From Wyeomyia smithii (taxonomy: Eukaryota > Arthropoda > Insecta > Diptera > Culicidae): a stretch of 64,000 bases of DNA. The stretch covers positions 99,750,065 to 99,814,064 of the forward strand of contig NC_073696.1 in assembly GCF_029784165.1 (NCBI RefSeq), written 5' to 3'. Of this stretch, positions 11,840 to 22,614 are shown in pieces. Each line of letters opens with the position of its first letter. Positions within the stretch are counted from its first letter, which is position 1. The position numbers and the translations under genes are program-made. Under the pieces are notes generated by a model. That model saw nothing but the letters and a program-made list of their open reading frames with translations. It was not told the DNA's origin and made no database searches.

Positions 11840-12110
11840 AGCGACATGTCTCCTCGCGTGATTCGAATCCTCTAGACTTCTATGCATGGGGTTACATGGG
11901 TATGGGGATATTCCAAACACAGTTTCGAAAAGATTTGGGATGAAATGTCTCAGGACGTACTATAAGACCGACGTTTTAATTATTATTATTATTATTCGAT
12001 TAACATTGCCTCCATAAAAATGACTAGGAATGACTAGGAAAAGAATATCTGGTATTTTCAATTTTTGAACACTTTTAAAGTGTGTTCGAATTTATTGAAC
12101 ACCCTGTAGA
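11840..12110 (+). mobile_element. Mariner-like transposon 3' remnant
   Basis: A frame reads RDSNPLDFYAWGYM at about 11858-11900, which resembles the conserved SPDLNPLDFFLWG block that carries the last catalytic acidic residue of mariner/Tc1 transposases. It stops soon after. The segment ends near 12110 with TTGAACACCCTGTA, a typical mariner terminal sequence. The 5' part and left TIR were not found, so this is a dead 3' fragment. Identification rests on these two short matches. Confidence 0.5.
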
Positions 12111-12566
12111 CGTATATTCGATTGCATGAATGCGTTTATATTCATATCTGTGTGTATATACTCGTCTATGTGCTTGTATGTTCGTGTGTGTATGTATATG
12201 TGTGTACGCGCATTCAAATTCGTATGTTTGTGTATAACTGTTCTTATTTGTGCGCTTGTGTGTGAAATCTCGTATGCATTTGCGTTACTTTACTCAAATG
12301 ACCGTATGTCCTACGACATTGCCTGCATGACATAATTCTGCAAACTTGCTCGGTCCATGGCTGCCCGCTTCCAATTTCGCTGACATCCTACACTTGCCAC
12401 TTGCCTACACGCTCCACCTGGGCTAACCACCTTGTTCTTTGCGCTCCTCTTCGTCTCGTACCAATCGGATTCGGCCACTTTCAGGATGTTGGGTTCACCG
12501 TAGAGAGCTCATGATTTATTCTCCGTTTCCACATTCCGGTCTCCTACACACCGCCAAAGACTGCTC
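12111..12566. repeat. Degenerate TG-rich microsatellite and unassigned flank
   Basis: From 12126 to about 12265 there is an imperfect TGTGTGTATA/TGTATG-rich tract. The remainder to 12566 is unique-looking sequence with no gene seen, apart from probable 3' sequence of the adjacent minus-strand LINE. Confidence 0.55.
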
Positions 12567-14700
12567 TTAGCACCCGTCGTTCGAAAACTCCGAGCATGCT
12601 TGTAGATAACAATTGTGGTGGCGAACCAGCCTGTGGCTGAAAGCCACCCTAATAAAGAAATAAAAAAAAAAGATAACAATCAGTCTAATAAGCGTTTTGT
12701 ACAAGGTGCACTTCGCGCGGGGACTTAGACGTTTTGGCCTTATTTTTTTGTGGATCCCATAGTAAACACGACTCTCGCTGATAATTCGTCTCCCAATCTC
12801 ACAACTGGTACAGTTGTTCTCAGTCACCATTGAGCCAAGGTACACGAACTCGTCGACTACCTCAAACTCATCACCGTCGATTATCACAACACTACCTAGG
12901 CGTGCCCCGTCGCGCTCAGCGCCACCCGTTAGCGTGTACTTCGTTTTAGACGTATCTTTCTTCAATCCAATCTTCTCTGCTTTACATTTTAGTCTGGTGT
13001 ACTGATTCGCCACCGCCTCAAATTTCCTGTCAACAGTGTCCACGTAATTCGCAAAGCAGATTAATTGACCTGATTTAACGAAAATCGTGCCCCGCGTGTC
13101 TATTCCCGCTCGCCTCACAACACCTTCTAGCGCAATATTGAACAGCAGACAGGAAAGACGAATTCCATGTCCCCTGCGGGATCCAAATAAGTCGGATAAA
13201 ACACCCGAAATCCTCCTTTGTCAGTTTGGTAAGCCTCCCGGGAAGCCGTTCTGGTCGAGAATTCAACGTGTTATAAGCGGCGTTGAAGTCGATGCAGAGG
13301 TGATGCTTAGGGACTCTATATTCGCGGCACTTTTGATCTGTTGGTTAGTAGTAACAGTCGCTGGAAAATTATTAGAGATATCATTTTGTAGGCGGCATTC
13401 AGGATAGTGATCGCTCGGTAGTTCTCACGATCTAGCTTGTTGCATCTCTCGTAGATGGGGCGAATAATCCCATCCTTCCACTCCTCCGGTAGGCATTCCG
13501 CTTTCCAGATCTTGACAATCAGCTGATGCAGATAACTAGCCAACTTGCCCGGGCCCATCTTGAGAAGCATCGTTAACTTCGCCTATCGATGGGGGCGGCA
13601 CATCTCCGTCGCTTGCTGCACCGACAGAGTCTCCTGCGTCGCTGTTCTGGTCTCCGGTCTGTACGCCATTCAGATGTTCATCAAAGTGCTGTCTCCACCT
13701 GTCGATCATCTCACGATCATCTGACAAGATACTCCCATCCTTTTTCCTGCACCATTCGGCTCGCGGAACAAAGCCTTCGCGGGATGCGTTGAATTTCTGA
13801 TAGAACTTTCGTGTTTCATGAGTGCGGTACAGCTGTTGTAGTTCTTCACACTCCTCCTCCTGAGTGACTGTTCGCCGGGTTCGTCGCTTTTTTTCGTGGA
13901 AGAGTTGATTTCCATTTCTGTTTGTATCGCTCCACGTTCTGACGGGTGGCACTTCGCAGCATTACTGTCCGCGCTGCGTTCTTTTCATCTGATATCTGCC
14001 GACAGTCCTCGTCAAACCATTCGTAACTTCGACTCGGTACTTCGCGATCTAAGACGTCCTTCGCTACACTGCTGGTGGCTAACTTGACGGTATTCCAGCA
14101 GACCTCTAGAGGGGTTTCTTCCAGCTCGTCGTCTTCTGACAGTACAGTTTCGAGAGGAAGCGCGTAATTTTCGACTACTTCGGGTACTCAGCCGCGCGAG
14201 ATCATACCTTGGCGGCCTACAGTACCGTATGTTGTTCACAACGGATAGTTTTTAGCGTATCTTCACCATCACTAGGTAGTGATCCGAGTCGATGTTAGCG
14301 CCCTGACGTGTTTTGATGTCGGTAATGTCTGAAAAGTACCGACCATCTATCAAAACATGGTCGATTTGAGTTTCTGTTTGGTTAGGTGATCTCCAGGTGT
14401 ACCGATGCTAGGAAAAGGTGCTACGTATGGCCATGGCCATTTTTATTCGTCAGCCGGTGTGCACTGAATCGTCCAACTACCGGTTTTCTCCTCCTGACCG
14501 ACCCGAGCGTTGTTATCCCCGTAAGAATCTTGACATCATGTTTTGAGCAACGATAATATTCACGTTCCAACTGAGTGTAGAATTAGTCTTTGTTGTCATC
14601 AGTACTTCCGAGGTAAGGGCTGTGCACGTTTATAATGCTAATGTTAAATAATCGGTCGAAAGGCAAGCAGAGTAACTGTTCGCCGGGTTCGTCGCTTCCA
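12567..14700 (-). mobile_element. RTE-like LINE, endonuclease plus reverse transcriptase, heavily broken
   Basis: Read on the minus strand in several frames. The end of an AP-type endonuclease appears at about 14245-14400 (QTETQIDHVLIDGRYFSDI, ANIDSDHYLVMVKI). A linker follows at 13536-13952, the RT start at 13316-13570 (EWKDGIIRPIY, RENYRAITILNAAYKM), a RT block with LCIDFNAAYNT near 13280, then the palm and thumb at 12567-13118. The catalytic F-A-D-D is FANY (near 13045), so the copy could not be active even if its frame were restored. VVDEFVYLGS at about 12840-12880 is a typical downstream block. ANIDSDHYLV and NYRAITVLNAAYK wording fits RTE-type elements, but the clade needs a phylogeny. 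Confidence 0.75.
12604..12680 (+). mobile_element. Tiny 5'-truncated retroposon with 10-bp target duplication
   Basis: A 57-bp insert (12614-12670) starts TGTGGTGGCG, contains the hairpin GTGGCTGAAAGCCAC and AATAAAGAAATA, and ends in an A run. It is flanked by exact AGATAACAAT copies at 12604-12613 and 12671-12680. The A-rich 3' end and the duplication show target-primed insertion of the far 3' end of some LINE or SINE, nested in the minus-strand RTE-like relic. Confidence 0.8.
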
Positions 14701-15081
14701 CGTTGGCTTACGGGAAAACTTATTTCAGTCTCTGAAAAAGTTATGTTTGCTAGGGGCACCAAAATCCAGGAATAGTTAAAAAGTTATAATCTCTCATGTT
14801 TTTATAGTTTGAGCTCTAGAGCAAAACCTTCGACGACGGTTAAATTCTTGTTATAATTAGTTACGTTTTGGGTTTTGTTACTGTTACATTGGCGTGGCGA
14901 GTGAAAACAAACAATCTTTGTTTGTCTTTGGGTGATTGGATGTGGACGTTGATACATGAATAAAAATTTATTAGATGTCTTTTAAAGTCTGGACACGCAG
15001 TATTATCTTTTAAATGACTGATTGTTGTTTATTGAATAATACCCCAAATATTATCGTGGATTATAATATTTGGGATATTAT
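14701..15081. other. Non-coding stretch with a short hairpin
   Basis: No gene is seen. An imperfect hairpin lies at 15039-15078 (AATACCCCAAATATTAT facing ATAATATTTGGGATATT), ending exactly where the next MITE begins. Confidence 0.45.
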
Positions 15082-15221
15082 CCCTCTAGTGCCCAATGCC
15101 GCCTTTTGGCGGACTTCAGTTAAACCTCTAAAAAGCTTCAGTAATTACTTGAAAAGTGATAATAATGGTTTATAGTGATATTACCGAAGCCCGTCTAGAA
15201 ATTAACTTGGGCACTAGAGGG
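15082..15221. mobile_element. 140-bp MITE with perfect 15-bp TIRs and TTAT flanks
   Basis: Left end CCCTCTAGTGCCCAA (15082-15096) and right end TTGGGCACTAGAGGG (15207-15221) are perfect inverted copies. Both sides are flanked by TTAT (15078-15081 and 15222-15225). A CCC start and a 4-bp TTAN flank recall piggyBac-type elements, which normally use TTAA, so the assignment is tentative. No coding capacity. Confidence 0.85.
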
Positions 15222-15225
15222 TTAT

Positions 15226-17605
15226 ATTATAAACTCGCTGCGTAGGGAACTTGCTCGAGTTTTTTTCGCGGGCCTTGTTACTCATAGGGGTTACGAAAAT
15301 GATATTTTTTCCGTCTCAGACAAACGAGTACCAAAAAACATTCAGTTAAATTGATCAGTGGCTGGAAAAATGGAATAGGAATCAAAGAAGATAGGAGCAA
15401 AACTTGTATCCGGAAACCCGATGATTGTTACGCTTTTTACGAACCGAAACAAATCACTCGCAATTGTTGTGATATGTTGGCCCTTTAAAGCTGGTTTTTT
15501 TTTTCTAACTCTCACTTTTGTATATCTATTCCCATACATATGATGTGTCATGATCGCAATAAATATAACAAACTGCACAGCAAACATAACCACTATAATA
15601 CCCCAACGTGTAATTCAATTTGTCTCAATGGAAAACGAAGATGGAAATGATTCATTTTCCAACACTTAACAGCCTTGTTTGAACCGATTGCCTTCAGGCA
15701 ATTACCAGCATTTAATAGTCTATCAACATCGCATAACGAAAAAGGCCAGGCAGGAAAATCTAATTTTTAATTAAAATGCGGTACCATCATATGATGGTGA
15801 ATTGTGTGATTCATCGAAACGGCAAATGGCGCTTTGTTACCACCAGTCTTCATTTCAGCCAATTCAAGCTCAATGGCAGGTAAAATGATTTCCAATCTTC
15901 GTAAGAAGCAACGTTTGAAAGTACAATCCATTCCGAAGTGGTAGAGGTACCACTTTTTGGCTTCAGCTTGTGAACGCGTTGCTACAATGTGCGCGCACCT
16001 GAATACGAAGTCCTGCGAAACCAATGCCACTGGAAAATGATCCACGCTGTCAACAGCAGAATTTGCATTTTGATCTCGATTTTATCGGGCAAAGTAATTA
16101 CCGTGTTCACTTGTACGTACAGTGAGAGGTGGTTTAGAAAGTGGCCCAAGCTCGGTGCGTGTCGCTTGTCTCTTGCGTTATACCTACTTCAAACGCCCTC
16201 TTGACTTGACCATAAGTGTCATAATTATCTGCGATATGATTAACATAAGCCTAATTATGCAACGGCTGATAGCTGCTGCTGATCGCATAACTGTGGTATA
16301 CTGAGAGCAATTTATTTATATTAAAATATTAATAGTACTCAGACGCTATTAGCCAGCGTGGTGGCTGATAGATGATGGTAAGTTTGAGGTCTCTTTACCT
16401 CGTTCGGTCCAGTAAATGGTTAACCGGAAGAAAAGATTATTCATTAAGATTCCACGAAGTATTTAGCATATTTCAAGTAGTTCACTATCAACGACGGATG
16501 GATCAGTATCAAATCTAGTTAAATTTCATAAAACCTTCAAACAAACGTACAATATTTGAAACGCTGTGGGCATTTTTTTATTCTGCAAGAAAAATTCAAC
16601 ATCAACGAAAAGAAAATTTAAAAAAACGGAGAAAAAACCGTTACATATTAACAGCAAGAATCATCAGGTTTCTACCTTTAGTGAACAAGCCTATGTTTCT
16701 CTCCGACAAAGAGGAATCGAAATTCGAAATCATTGCAAACCATTCAACCAAAGATGCACAGCTGCAACGTTCTGTTAGTGCAAACTCATTTGAAACAAAT
16801 CAATCACTAGGTAGTAATAAATCGATCAAGATCACAATGCCGTAAACCAAAATATGACTTCCGCATTGAGTTGGTACTAAGGATAGTAGATAAATTAAAT
16901 AACACTTCAAAAGGCAATACAAAGTTACACGATCGCAGACTCATATTCGATGCAGTGCCGACTGCAGAAGTCGATCTGATGGAAAACGGCGGTTCAACAC
17001 TCCTTCTATCTGGGTTATTGAGCGCCAATCAATCAAATGGGCTTGTAGATTACCACAATGTAACCTCAATTTAATTTGAATGAATTGCTTCTTGCCGAAG
17101 GAGGGCTGCGCTATTGCAGCGTACCTTCAATCACCCGAGCCTGCACTATCAGAAGCATTCTATATTCATAACCATATCAACTCAGGGTGCAGGAGCGTTT
17201 GGCTTTTGTGCTGCCCTCTATCTGTTACAAAAAAATAACATTCAGGCCGATATCGTTCAGTTACATACGTATGCGCCGTTGAAAACAATCATATAATAAT
17301 TACTGCCTATCGGTAGCAGGCGGCGGGCACCAAACGCGACCGATTGCCACTGGCCAGCGAGGCCCACCTTTTGCTGCATGAGATAGGGTCCAGCTTATCG
17401 TTGACTTGCCCGAAGCGGCACCAACCACGGTGATCACGCATGGTCAACTGTAATGAGTAGATTGGCACACCTCAGTTTATTTCTTTGCGAATAGCTTGGT
17501 TCTGAAGATAACAGTTCGCAATTACGTAAAAACCTTTAAAAACAATTCATTAATCGCCCGATGTGAATAACCATTCTCAACGTATTGTTTTTTTTTTTTA
17601 CCTAG
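15226..17605. other. Upstream/intronic region of the PTB-adaptor gene, unassigned
   Basis: No exon could be supported. Two open stretches, 15767-16045 on the minus strand (92 codons) and 16871-17074 on the plus strand (67 codons), resemble nothing I recognise. About 17310-17460 is noticeably GC-richer than its surroundings. The first exons of the adaptor gene must lie here or outside the window. Confidence 0.4.
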
Positions 17606-18583
17606 AATTATGCGAGGAACTTGCTTTGGCCAATAACATCCGGGACTTTTCGGACAATCACGAAGAGCTAGAGGATGGCTTTGAGGAGGCGATAACATAT
17701 AGCGTCAAATATTTGGGCAATACATCGATCCCCACCCCACGGTCTGAAAGTTCGACAGCGGACGCAGTGAAGCGGATTATTACGGCTGCCAAAGGTTAGT
17801 TAAAGTATGCTGCATGCCAATCCCTTCAAAAACTAATCCGTTCATCATTTCAGGAAACAAAAAGCTTCAACGTGTGACCCTTTCCATTTCACCGAAAGGA
17901 ATCGAAATGCAGGACCCAACCACGGGAGAATCGCTCCTGCAGGTGTCCATCTACAATATTTCCTACTGCTCGGCAGACGCAGCCCATGACCACGTGTTTG
18001 CCTTCGTTGGTACCAGCTCCAACCCGGAAACGGAAGTCAAAGAGATGTGCTTCCGAAAGGATCCCGAAGAGGTGGAGTTCGAGGGACCCCTCGTGTGTTA
18101 TGCCTATCTTTGTCAGAAGCGTAAAATGGCACAAACGGTGACGCTTACCGTGGCCCGGAGCTTCGAGAGAGCATATCAAATCTGGCAAAACAAGCAGTTT
18201 CATGCCGAGCGGAAGCGGAAAGAGTTGGAGAAGTTAAACGCAACCAACCGAGCGGAAAAAGATAGCAGCAGCAGCAGCAGCAGTAGTGGTAGTCATTGGC
18301 AGTCAAAGTCGCAGGGAGCAACGGATGAATGCGACAACCGGAGTTTACTGATCGATTTCAACTCGGACCTGACGGCAGAAATTTGCTCCAAAGATCACCG
18401 CGATCTATTGCAGAATACTTGGGTGAGATTAATATGATTGAGATATGTGATCTAAAACAAAATCAAATTATATCGTAATTGCAGGTATCATTTGAAGATG
18501 ATCCGTCACCACAAGAGTTCTTCACAGTGCCAAATCTTAATGCTTCCAGCGCATGGAGTAGAACAGCCATTTGCTCTAATTAA
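17606..18583 (+). CDS. PTB-domain endocytic adaptor, LDLRAP1/ARH-like (3' three exons)
   Basis: Probable clathrin adaptor that binds NPxY sorting signals in tails of LDL-receptor-family proteins. Exons are 17606-17794, 17854-18422 and 18485-18583. The introns (59 and 62 bp) have GT/AG ends and the frame is continuous. The PTB domain starts at TYSVKYLGNTSI, then AVKRIITAAKGNKKLQRVTL crosses the first junction. ISYCSADAAHDHVFAFVG and YLCQKRKMAQTVTLTVARSF follow, which match ARH closely and differ from CED-6/GULP or Numb wording. A charged helix (ERKRKELEKLN) and a serine tract come next. SLLIDF is only loosely like a clathrin box. The gene is partial: the first exon here starts at an acceptor, so the initiator lies upstream. 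The stop is 18581-18583. Confidence 0.85.
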
Positions 18584-18698
18584 ATCCAGTTTTTTTACTA
18601 TCGTGAGACGATTTTAATTTTTTTTTTATTAACATAAATACGTGCAAAAACGAATATCTTTAAGTAAATGTGATATAATTCGAAGTTTTGATATTACT

Positions 18699-18704
18699 AA
18701 TAAA
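18699..18704 (+). terminator. Poly(A) signal of the PTB-adaptor gene
   Basis: AATAAA about 115 bp after the stop codon, the first such hexamer downstream. Confidence 0.5.
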
Positions 18705-18834
18705 GGAGGAAAAATATCAAATGAATGTTATTCCAATACAATGGCTGTAAAAAACAAATGGTATTGTCAAGTCTATTTTTAATGCGTTATATTGTCAAAC
18801 ATGACTCTTTCAAATATTTTCTGCTAGGGCTAGT

Positions 18835-18945
18835 TGTTCCATCAAGGCAACCAGTGAAAAGTTTCCGTGACAACAAAGTGAAAAATTTTATTATTCTTCA
18901 TCCAACTTCGAATAGAAATAGATGTTCTTTAGTCAGGAACAGGAA
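18835..18945 (+). mobile_element. Gypsy LTR relic (5' side of the first gypsy copy)
   Basis: TGTTCCATCAAGGCAACCAG, then GACAACAAAGTGAAAAATTT and AATAGAAATAGATGTT, align in order with 33542-33780, the LTR at the 3' end of the second gypsy relic. This copy lacks about 115 bp from the middle. It precedes gag/pol-like sequence, so it is probably the 5' LTR. Confidence 0.65.
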
Positions 18946-21900
18946 AGGTGCACCGTATCAGCGAAGTTCTCCGAACCAAGAAAGTAGAAGACCGTAGACA
19001 CCAATGCAGCTAAATGCATTTTGTGAAGGACTGATTTTTCAACAACCACCTTTGCAAGGACTGCAACCGCAATGGCCACAAAGAAGGATACTATTTCTGT
19101 TCGAAGATGTCGAATTCGGCTAATTTCCCTGCAAGTAAGCCATAACAAGAAGCGAAAGAAGAGTTCGCCAAGTTAAACACCGTGGAGAACGACGCAAGCA
19201 TGTCTGCATAGACAACGGCCGTACTGTTTCTCGCCGAATCGATTCTGCAAGCGACATCCGTATCATTTCACAGGGCGTTTGGTCAAACTTTCGTTTGACC
19301 GTGACGTTGCCATCAAATAAAAAAACCGACGAGGGGGCTTCGAATGGATTGACCTTTTGAACCCCTGATTGATTCCGTTTGTTTCCATCTGCAACCAAGT
19401 CGTGTCGCTGTCAAAGGTTGAAGCACAGTGACGTTTTCAACGAAAACCTGGGATTGTGCAATCGCACCAAGGCTCAGTTCCATTTCAACCTGGAAGAAAG
19501 CCTGTTTTCTATCCAAAACGATCTGTTCCATTCCACTCTATTTCGTTGGTAGATGAAGAACCGGCTCCAAAGTCTAGGAGTAATTACACTAGTTGGTTTC
19601 TCGGAATGAAAAGCCCTAATCATTATCGTAAGGAGCACGGACGGCCGAGTATGCATGTGTGCGAACTACTCGTTCAGGAAGCCAACAACTTTCCGGTTCC
19701 AGAGAGAATTTTCGCACAACTGGCAGGAAGTCAAGTTAACAGTGACAGCAATCTGTCCGATTCCTACTTGCAGTTCGAAATAGCCGATAAATCGAAGCAG
19801 CTTTTCACTATCAACGCGCATGAAGATTTGTTTCGCTTTGTGAAGACATGTGAAACATGCGAAGGGTGTCATTTGGTGCAAATGGCGAACCCTCCGGAGC
19901 CCTTGACGCGCCGTATTCTCCCAGAAAAACCGTAGATTGATATAGCGATAGATTTTCTGGGACGTATGCCGCCATCAGAATATTTACTAGGCATCATTGA
20001 CTATTATAGCCGGTACATGAAAATCGAAATCATGCAACGGCACGGAAGGGGAAGACTGTGAAGCGTTTGGAGATTTTCAGGACATGGGGTCCGCCTAGAA
20101 CGATAACTTTAGACAACGCGAAGTAGTTCGTATCAACGGACTTCGATGAATACTGTAGGGAAGCTAGAATACATCTCAATCATACATCACCTTATTGGCC
20201 ACAGGCCAATGGAGAGGTCGACAGACAGAATCGGTCGCTTCTCAAGAGGATGAAAATAGCTCATGCCCTCTACAATAATTGGAAAGCGGAACTTGATAGT
20301 TTTCTAGAGCTTTATAATAACAACACAGAGTAGGAAATTACAATCCATGCTACCTCAAATCGACGCCCTAGAAACAACTCCGCCAAGCTCTGATTTTCGA
20401 GATCGGGATTTCGGGAAAAGATGCTACGGAAAGACCGAGAAGATTCCAGGCGTAGAGCAAAACCAACTGATATAGAGGAGGGATATGTCGTTCTAATGAG
20501 AAACCTGCTTTCAACGAACAAACTGTCAACCAACTTCTTGAAGGAGAAGTTTACTGTGCTGAACAGAAATGGATCAAACGTAACCGTGCCATCTCACCCT
20601 AATGGAAGGAAGTATGATCGCAACACAGCTCATCTGAAAAAGGTATCCTAGTCATCTGACGACAGCACCGACGTGCCATCCTTCCAACCGGAAATAGGAT
20701 CACGGCCAGGTAGCATTGGCCGATATCGTATCGATACTTACGGTATCGATACCTTTAGGTCTAAATATTGTTATTTTTTATCGATGTAGGCAACTCGAAT
20801 ATCAAGCTGGATCGATACTTTCGCCCCGATATTTTTACGATACTGAAGGGAAACTATAAAATCGGAAAATATTGTTGATTGCTATAAATTGTCCAACGAA
20901 AAATGCTTGTAGAAGTGCGCGGATACGATCCATCGCGTTAAAGTCTTCTGCAAACAGTACAGAAATTTGATTTGTGCTCTTTTTGTAAAAGATACCAACA
21001 GGATTGAATATACCCGCTGATTTCAAAGGCGGTTTTTCTTGCCTCTTGCGAGGAAAATTCTCCCGCATTTGATGATACTGTCTGTGCAGAGCAAAAGCGA
21101 GTTTTTGCAAAAGGCAGACAATAAAGAATAGCACAATAAAGAAGCCAGATTTTTCGTGCTGCCCCATATTTCAAAAATGGCCGCAGACGCGCTTATGCAA
21201 TTGCATTGATTTGTGTGTGTGACATATAATTCTGTTCCACCGTGGTCCCATTAGGCAGAGGTACAAAATATGCAGATTTCGCTTCAAAACGCAGATTTTT
21301 AGAGTCAGTGTGCAGATTTTTATTAATTCGCCGATAATTATATTTTTTCCAGAGTTTTTGCAGATTTTTGTCAGAGTTTCTTTATATTTGCGTAGACTTT
21401 CTCAACATCTGTGAAACTTTTTGCAGACTTTTGCCAGCGCGAACGCAATTTTCTCAAATCACAGTCAATTATTTTTTTCAGATTTTAAGCAGATTCTGTC
21501 GGTTTTCCGAGTAGTTGCTCACATTTTTCAAAAACACCTGGCATCTCTGATTTCCTGTATTAAAGATCAAGAAAAAATAGTAGCTTTTCATAGACCTGTT
21601 TCAAGTAGCAGGCAGAGTATCGATACAGCTGGTATCGATGCTCCGCCCTCAATATCAACCTGGTATCGATTCCGCCAAGGAAAAATTGAGTATCGATACT
21701 TCTGCAATTTTTGGCCAATGCTAGCGCCAGAGCAGGAAGTTGGACCCAAGGTAATCTTCGGATCCGGAGCAGAACTGTACACTTCACTCTTCTGCTCTAG
21801 GAGTAGACGAGTCTACCGTACGTCGATCACGGCGTATCATTAAGCCCAAACGTCCGTTCAGCCCATCAGAATAATTTCATATACATAACACTATTTCCAT

Positions 21901-21959
21901 GAATAATTTATAGTGCTTAATAATATCTCAAATATATTTAAATCTATAAAAAGAGGGGA
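18946..21959 (+). mobile_element. Ty3/gypsy retrotransposon, decayed protease-RT-integrase region
   Basis: Plus-strand fragments occur in the usual pol order, with many stops and shifts. A protease-like piece (IDNGRTVSRRIDSASDI) lies at about 19203-19260. The RT N-terminus (KPVFYPKRSVPFHSISLVD) lies near 19500. An integrase follows from about 19930: DFLGRMPPSEYLLGIIDYYS, then TLDNA at about 20109, then SPYWPQANGEVDRQNRSLLK at about 20186, giving the D, D and E positions of the catalytic core. Most of RT and RNase H is deleted. Pol continues to RRIIKPKRPFSPSE and a stop near 21866. The element is split by the insertion at 20711-21723. It lies directly downstream of the PTB-adaptor gene. Confidence 0.75.
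20711..21723. mobile_element. TIR element nested in the gypsy relic, rich in TATCGATAC palindromes
   Basis: Left TAGCATTGGCC (20711-20721) is inverted at 21713-21723. Next to both ends are clusters of the palindrome-like word TATCGATAC/GGTATCGAT (20728-20752 and 21617-21700). Gypsy pol sequence resumes on the right side, supporting insertion. No transposase frame. Inside, 21240-21550 is GCAGATTTTT-rich and ends in CACCTGGCATCTCTG, which may be a further nested hAT-like fragment. Confidence 0.55.
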
Positions 21960-22068
21960 TGTGGTAGACGACTCAACATAACAGTATGTTATATAAACAA
22001 CCCTATCGTATCGCCCTCAGGGGGCTCTTGTGGCTGTCAAACTCCATACATTTTCCATCTACCACTCA
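21960..22068 (+). mobile_element. Possible 3' LTR start of the first gypsy copy
   Basis: A purine tract AAAAAGAGGGGA runs straight into TGTGGTAGACGACTCAACAT, which is the usual polypurine-tract/LTR junction. The stretch ends near TCTACCACTCA, an imperfect inverse of its start. At about 109 bp it would be truncated, and it does not resemble the 5' relic at 18835, so the two LTR assignments conflict. Confidence 0.35.
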
Positions 22069-22344
22069 TTGGTTCTGGTACCAGCGTTTCTGGTACCCAC
22101 TTTTCGGTTGGTTTGCCCTAAAACAAGTGTAATAGAGTAAACGTCCCACTTTGTCGGTAGACTTATTCTCGAGTAAATGTCGTTTTAGATGGAAAAAACA
22201 AGAGCTCAACATTTGTTTTTAGTACAATGTGCACTTTCAATGAATAAGATAAGTTTTGTAAGCATTTGAAATGAAATATTACAGCCGTGATGAATTTATG
22301 ATTAGTAGGCAAAACGTTGACGTTTAATAGGCCCCTGATCACCA

Positions 22345-22600
22345 AACAACAACAATATCGCCACGCTTAGCGGTCTCGATCAACTAAATTAGTTGAGAGA
22401 ATTCGCTATCGATATTGTTTTTGGCACATTTTGTATGTGTAGGATAAGTACAACGATACACCGTGCCCCAGTGCTGAGTCGAGAAAATTTCCGGCTTGAA
22501 AAAATCCTCGACTCGATCGGGAATCGAACCCGATATCACAACCGTGTGGGAGAGCTAGCTGACCGACATCGCTAACCACAGAGCCACGGGGACCACGGGG
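22345..22600 (-). mobile_element. tRNA-derived SINE with 15-bp target duplication
   Basis: Read on the minus strand it begins with a tRNA-like head. An A-box region GTGGCTCTGTGGTTAGCGA and a perfect B-box GGTTCGATTCC fall within about 80 bp, followed by an unrelated body and a (TTG)n tail. The flanks GGCCCCTGATCACCA at 22330-22344 and 22600-22614 are identical, showing retroposition with target duplication. This family is distinct from the tRNA-Val-like SINE elsewhere in the window. Confidence 0.9.
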
Positions 22601-22614
22601 GCCCCTGATCACCA

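Noticed and set aside
17320..17450. Possible P-loop (GAASGKST) on the minus strand
   Set aside because: Only a short frame fragment with stops on both sides and no other NTPase motif. Likely coincidence.
22500..22590. Functional tRNA gene on the minus strand
   Set aside because: Cloverleaf pairing is poor although the boxes are good, and target duplications bracket a longer SINE.
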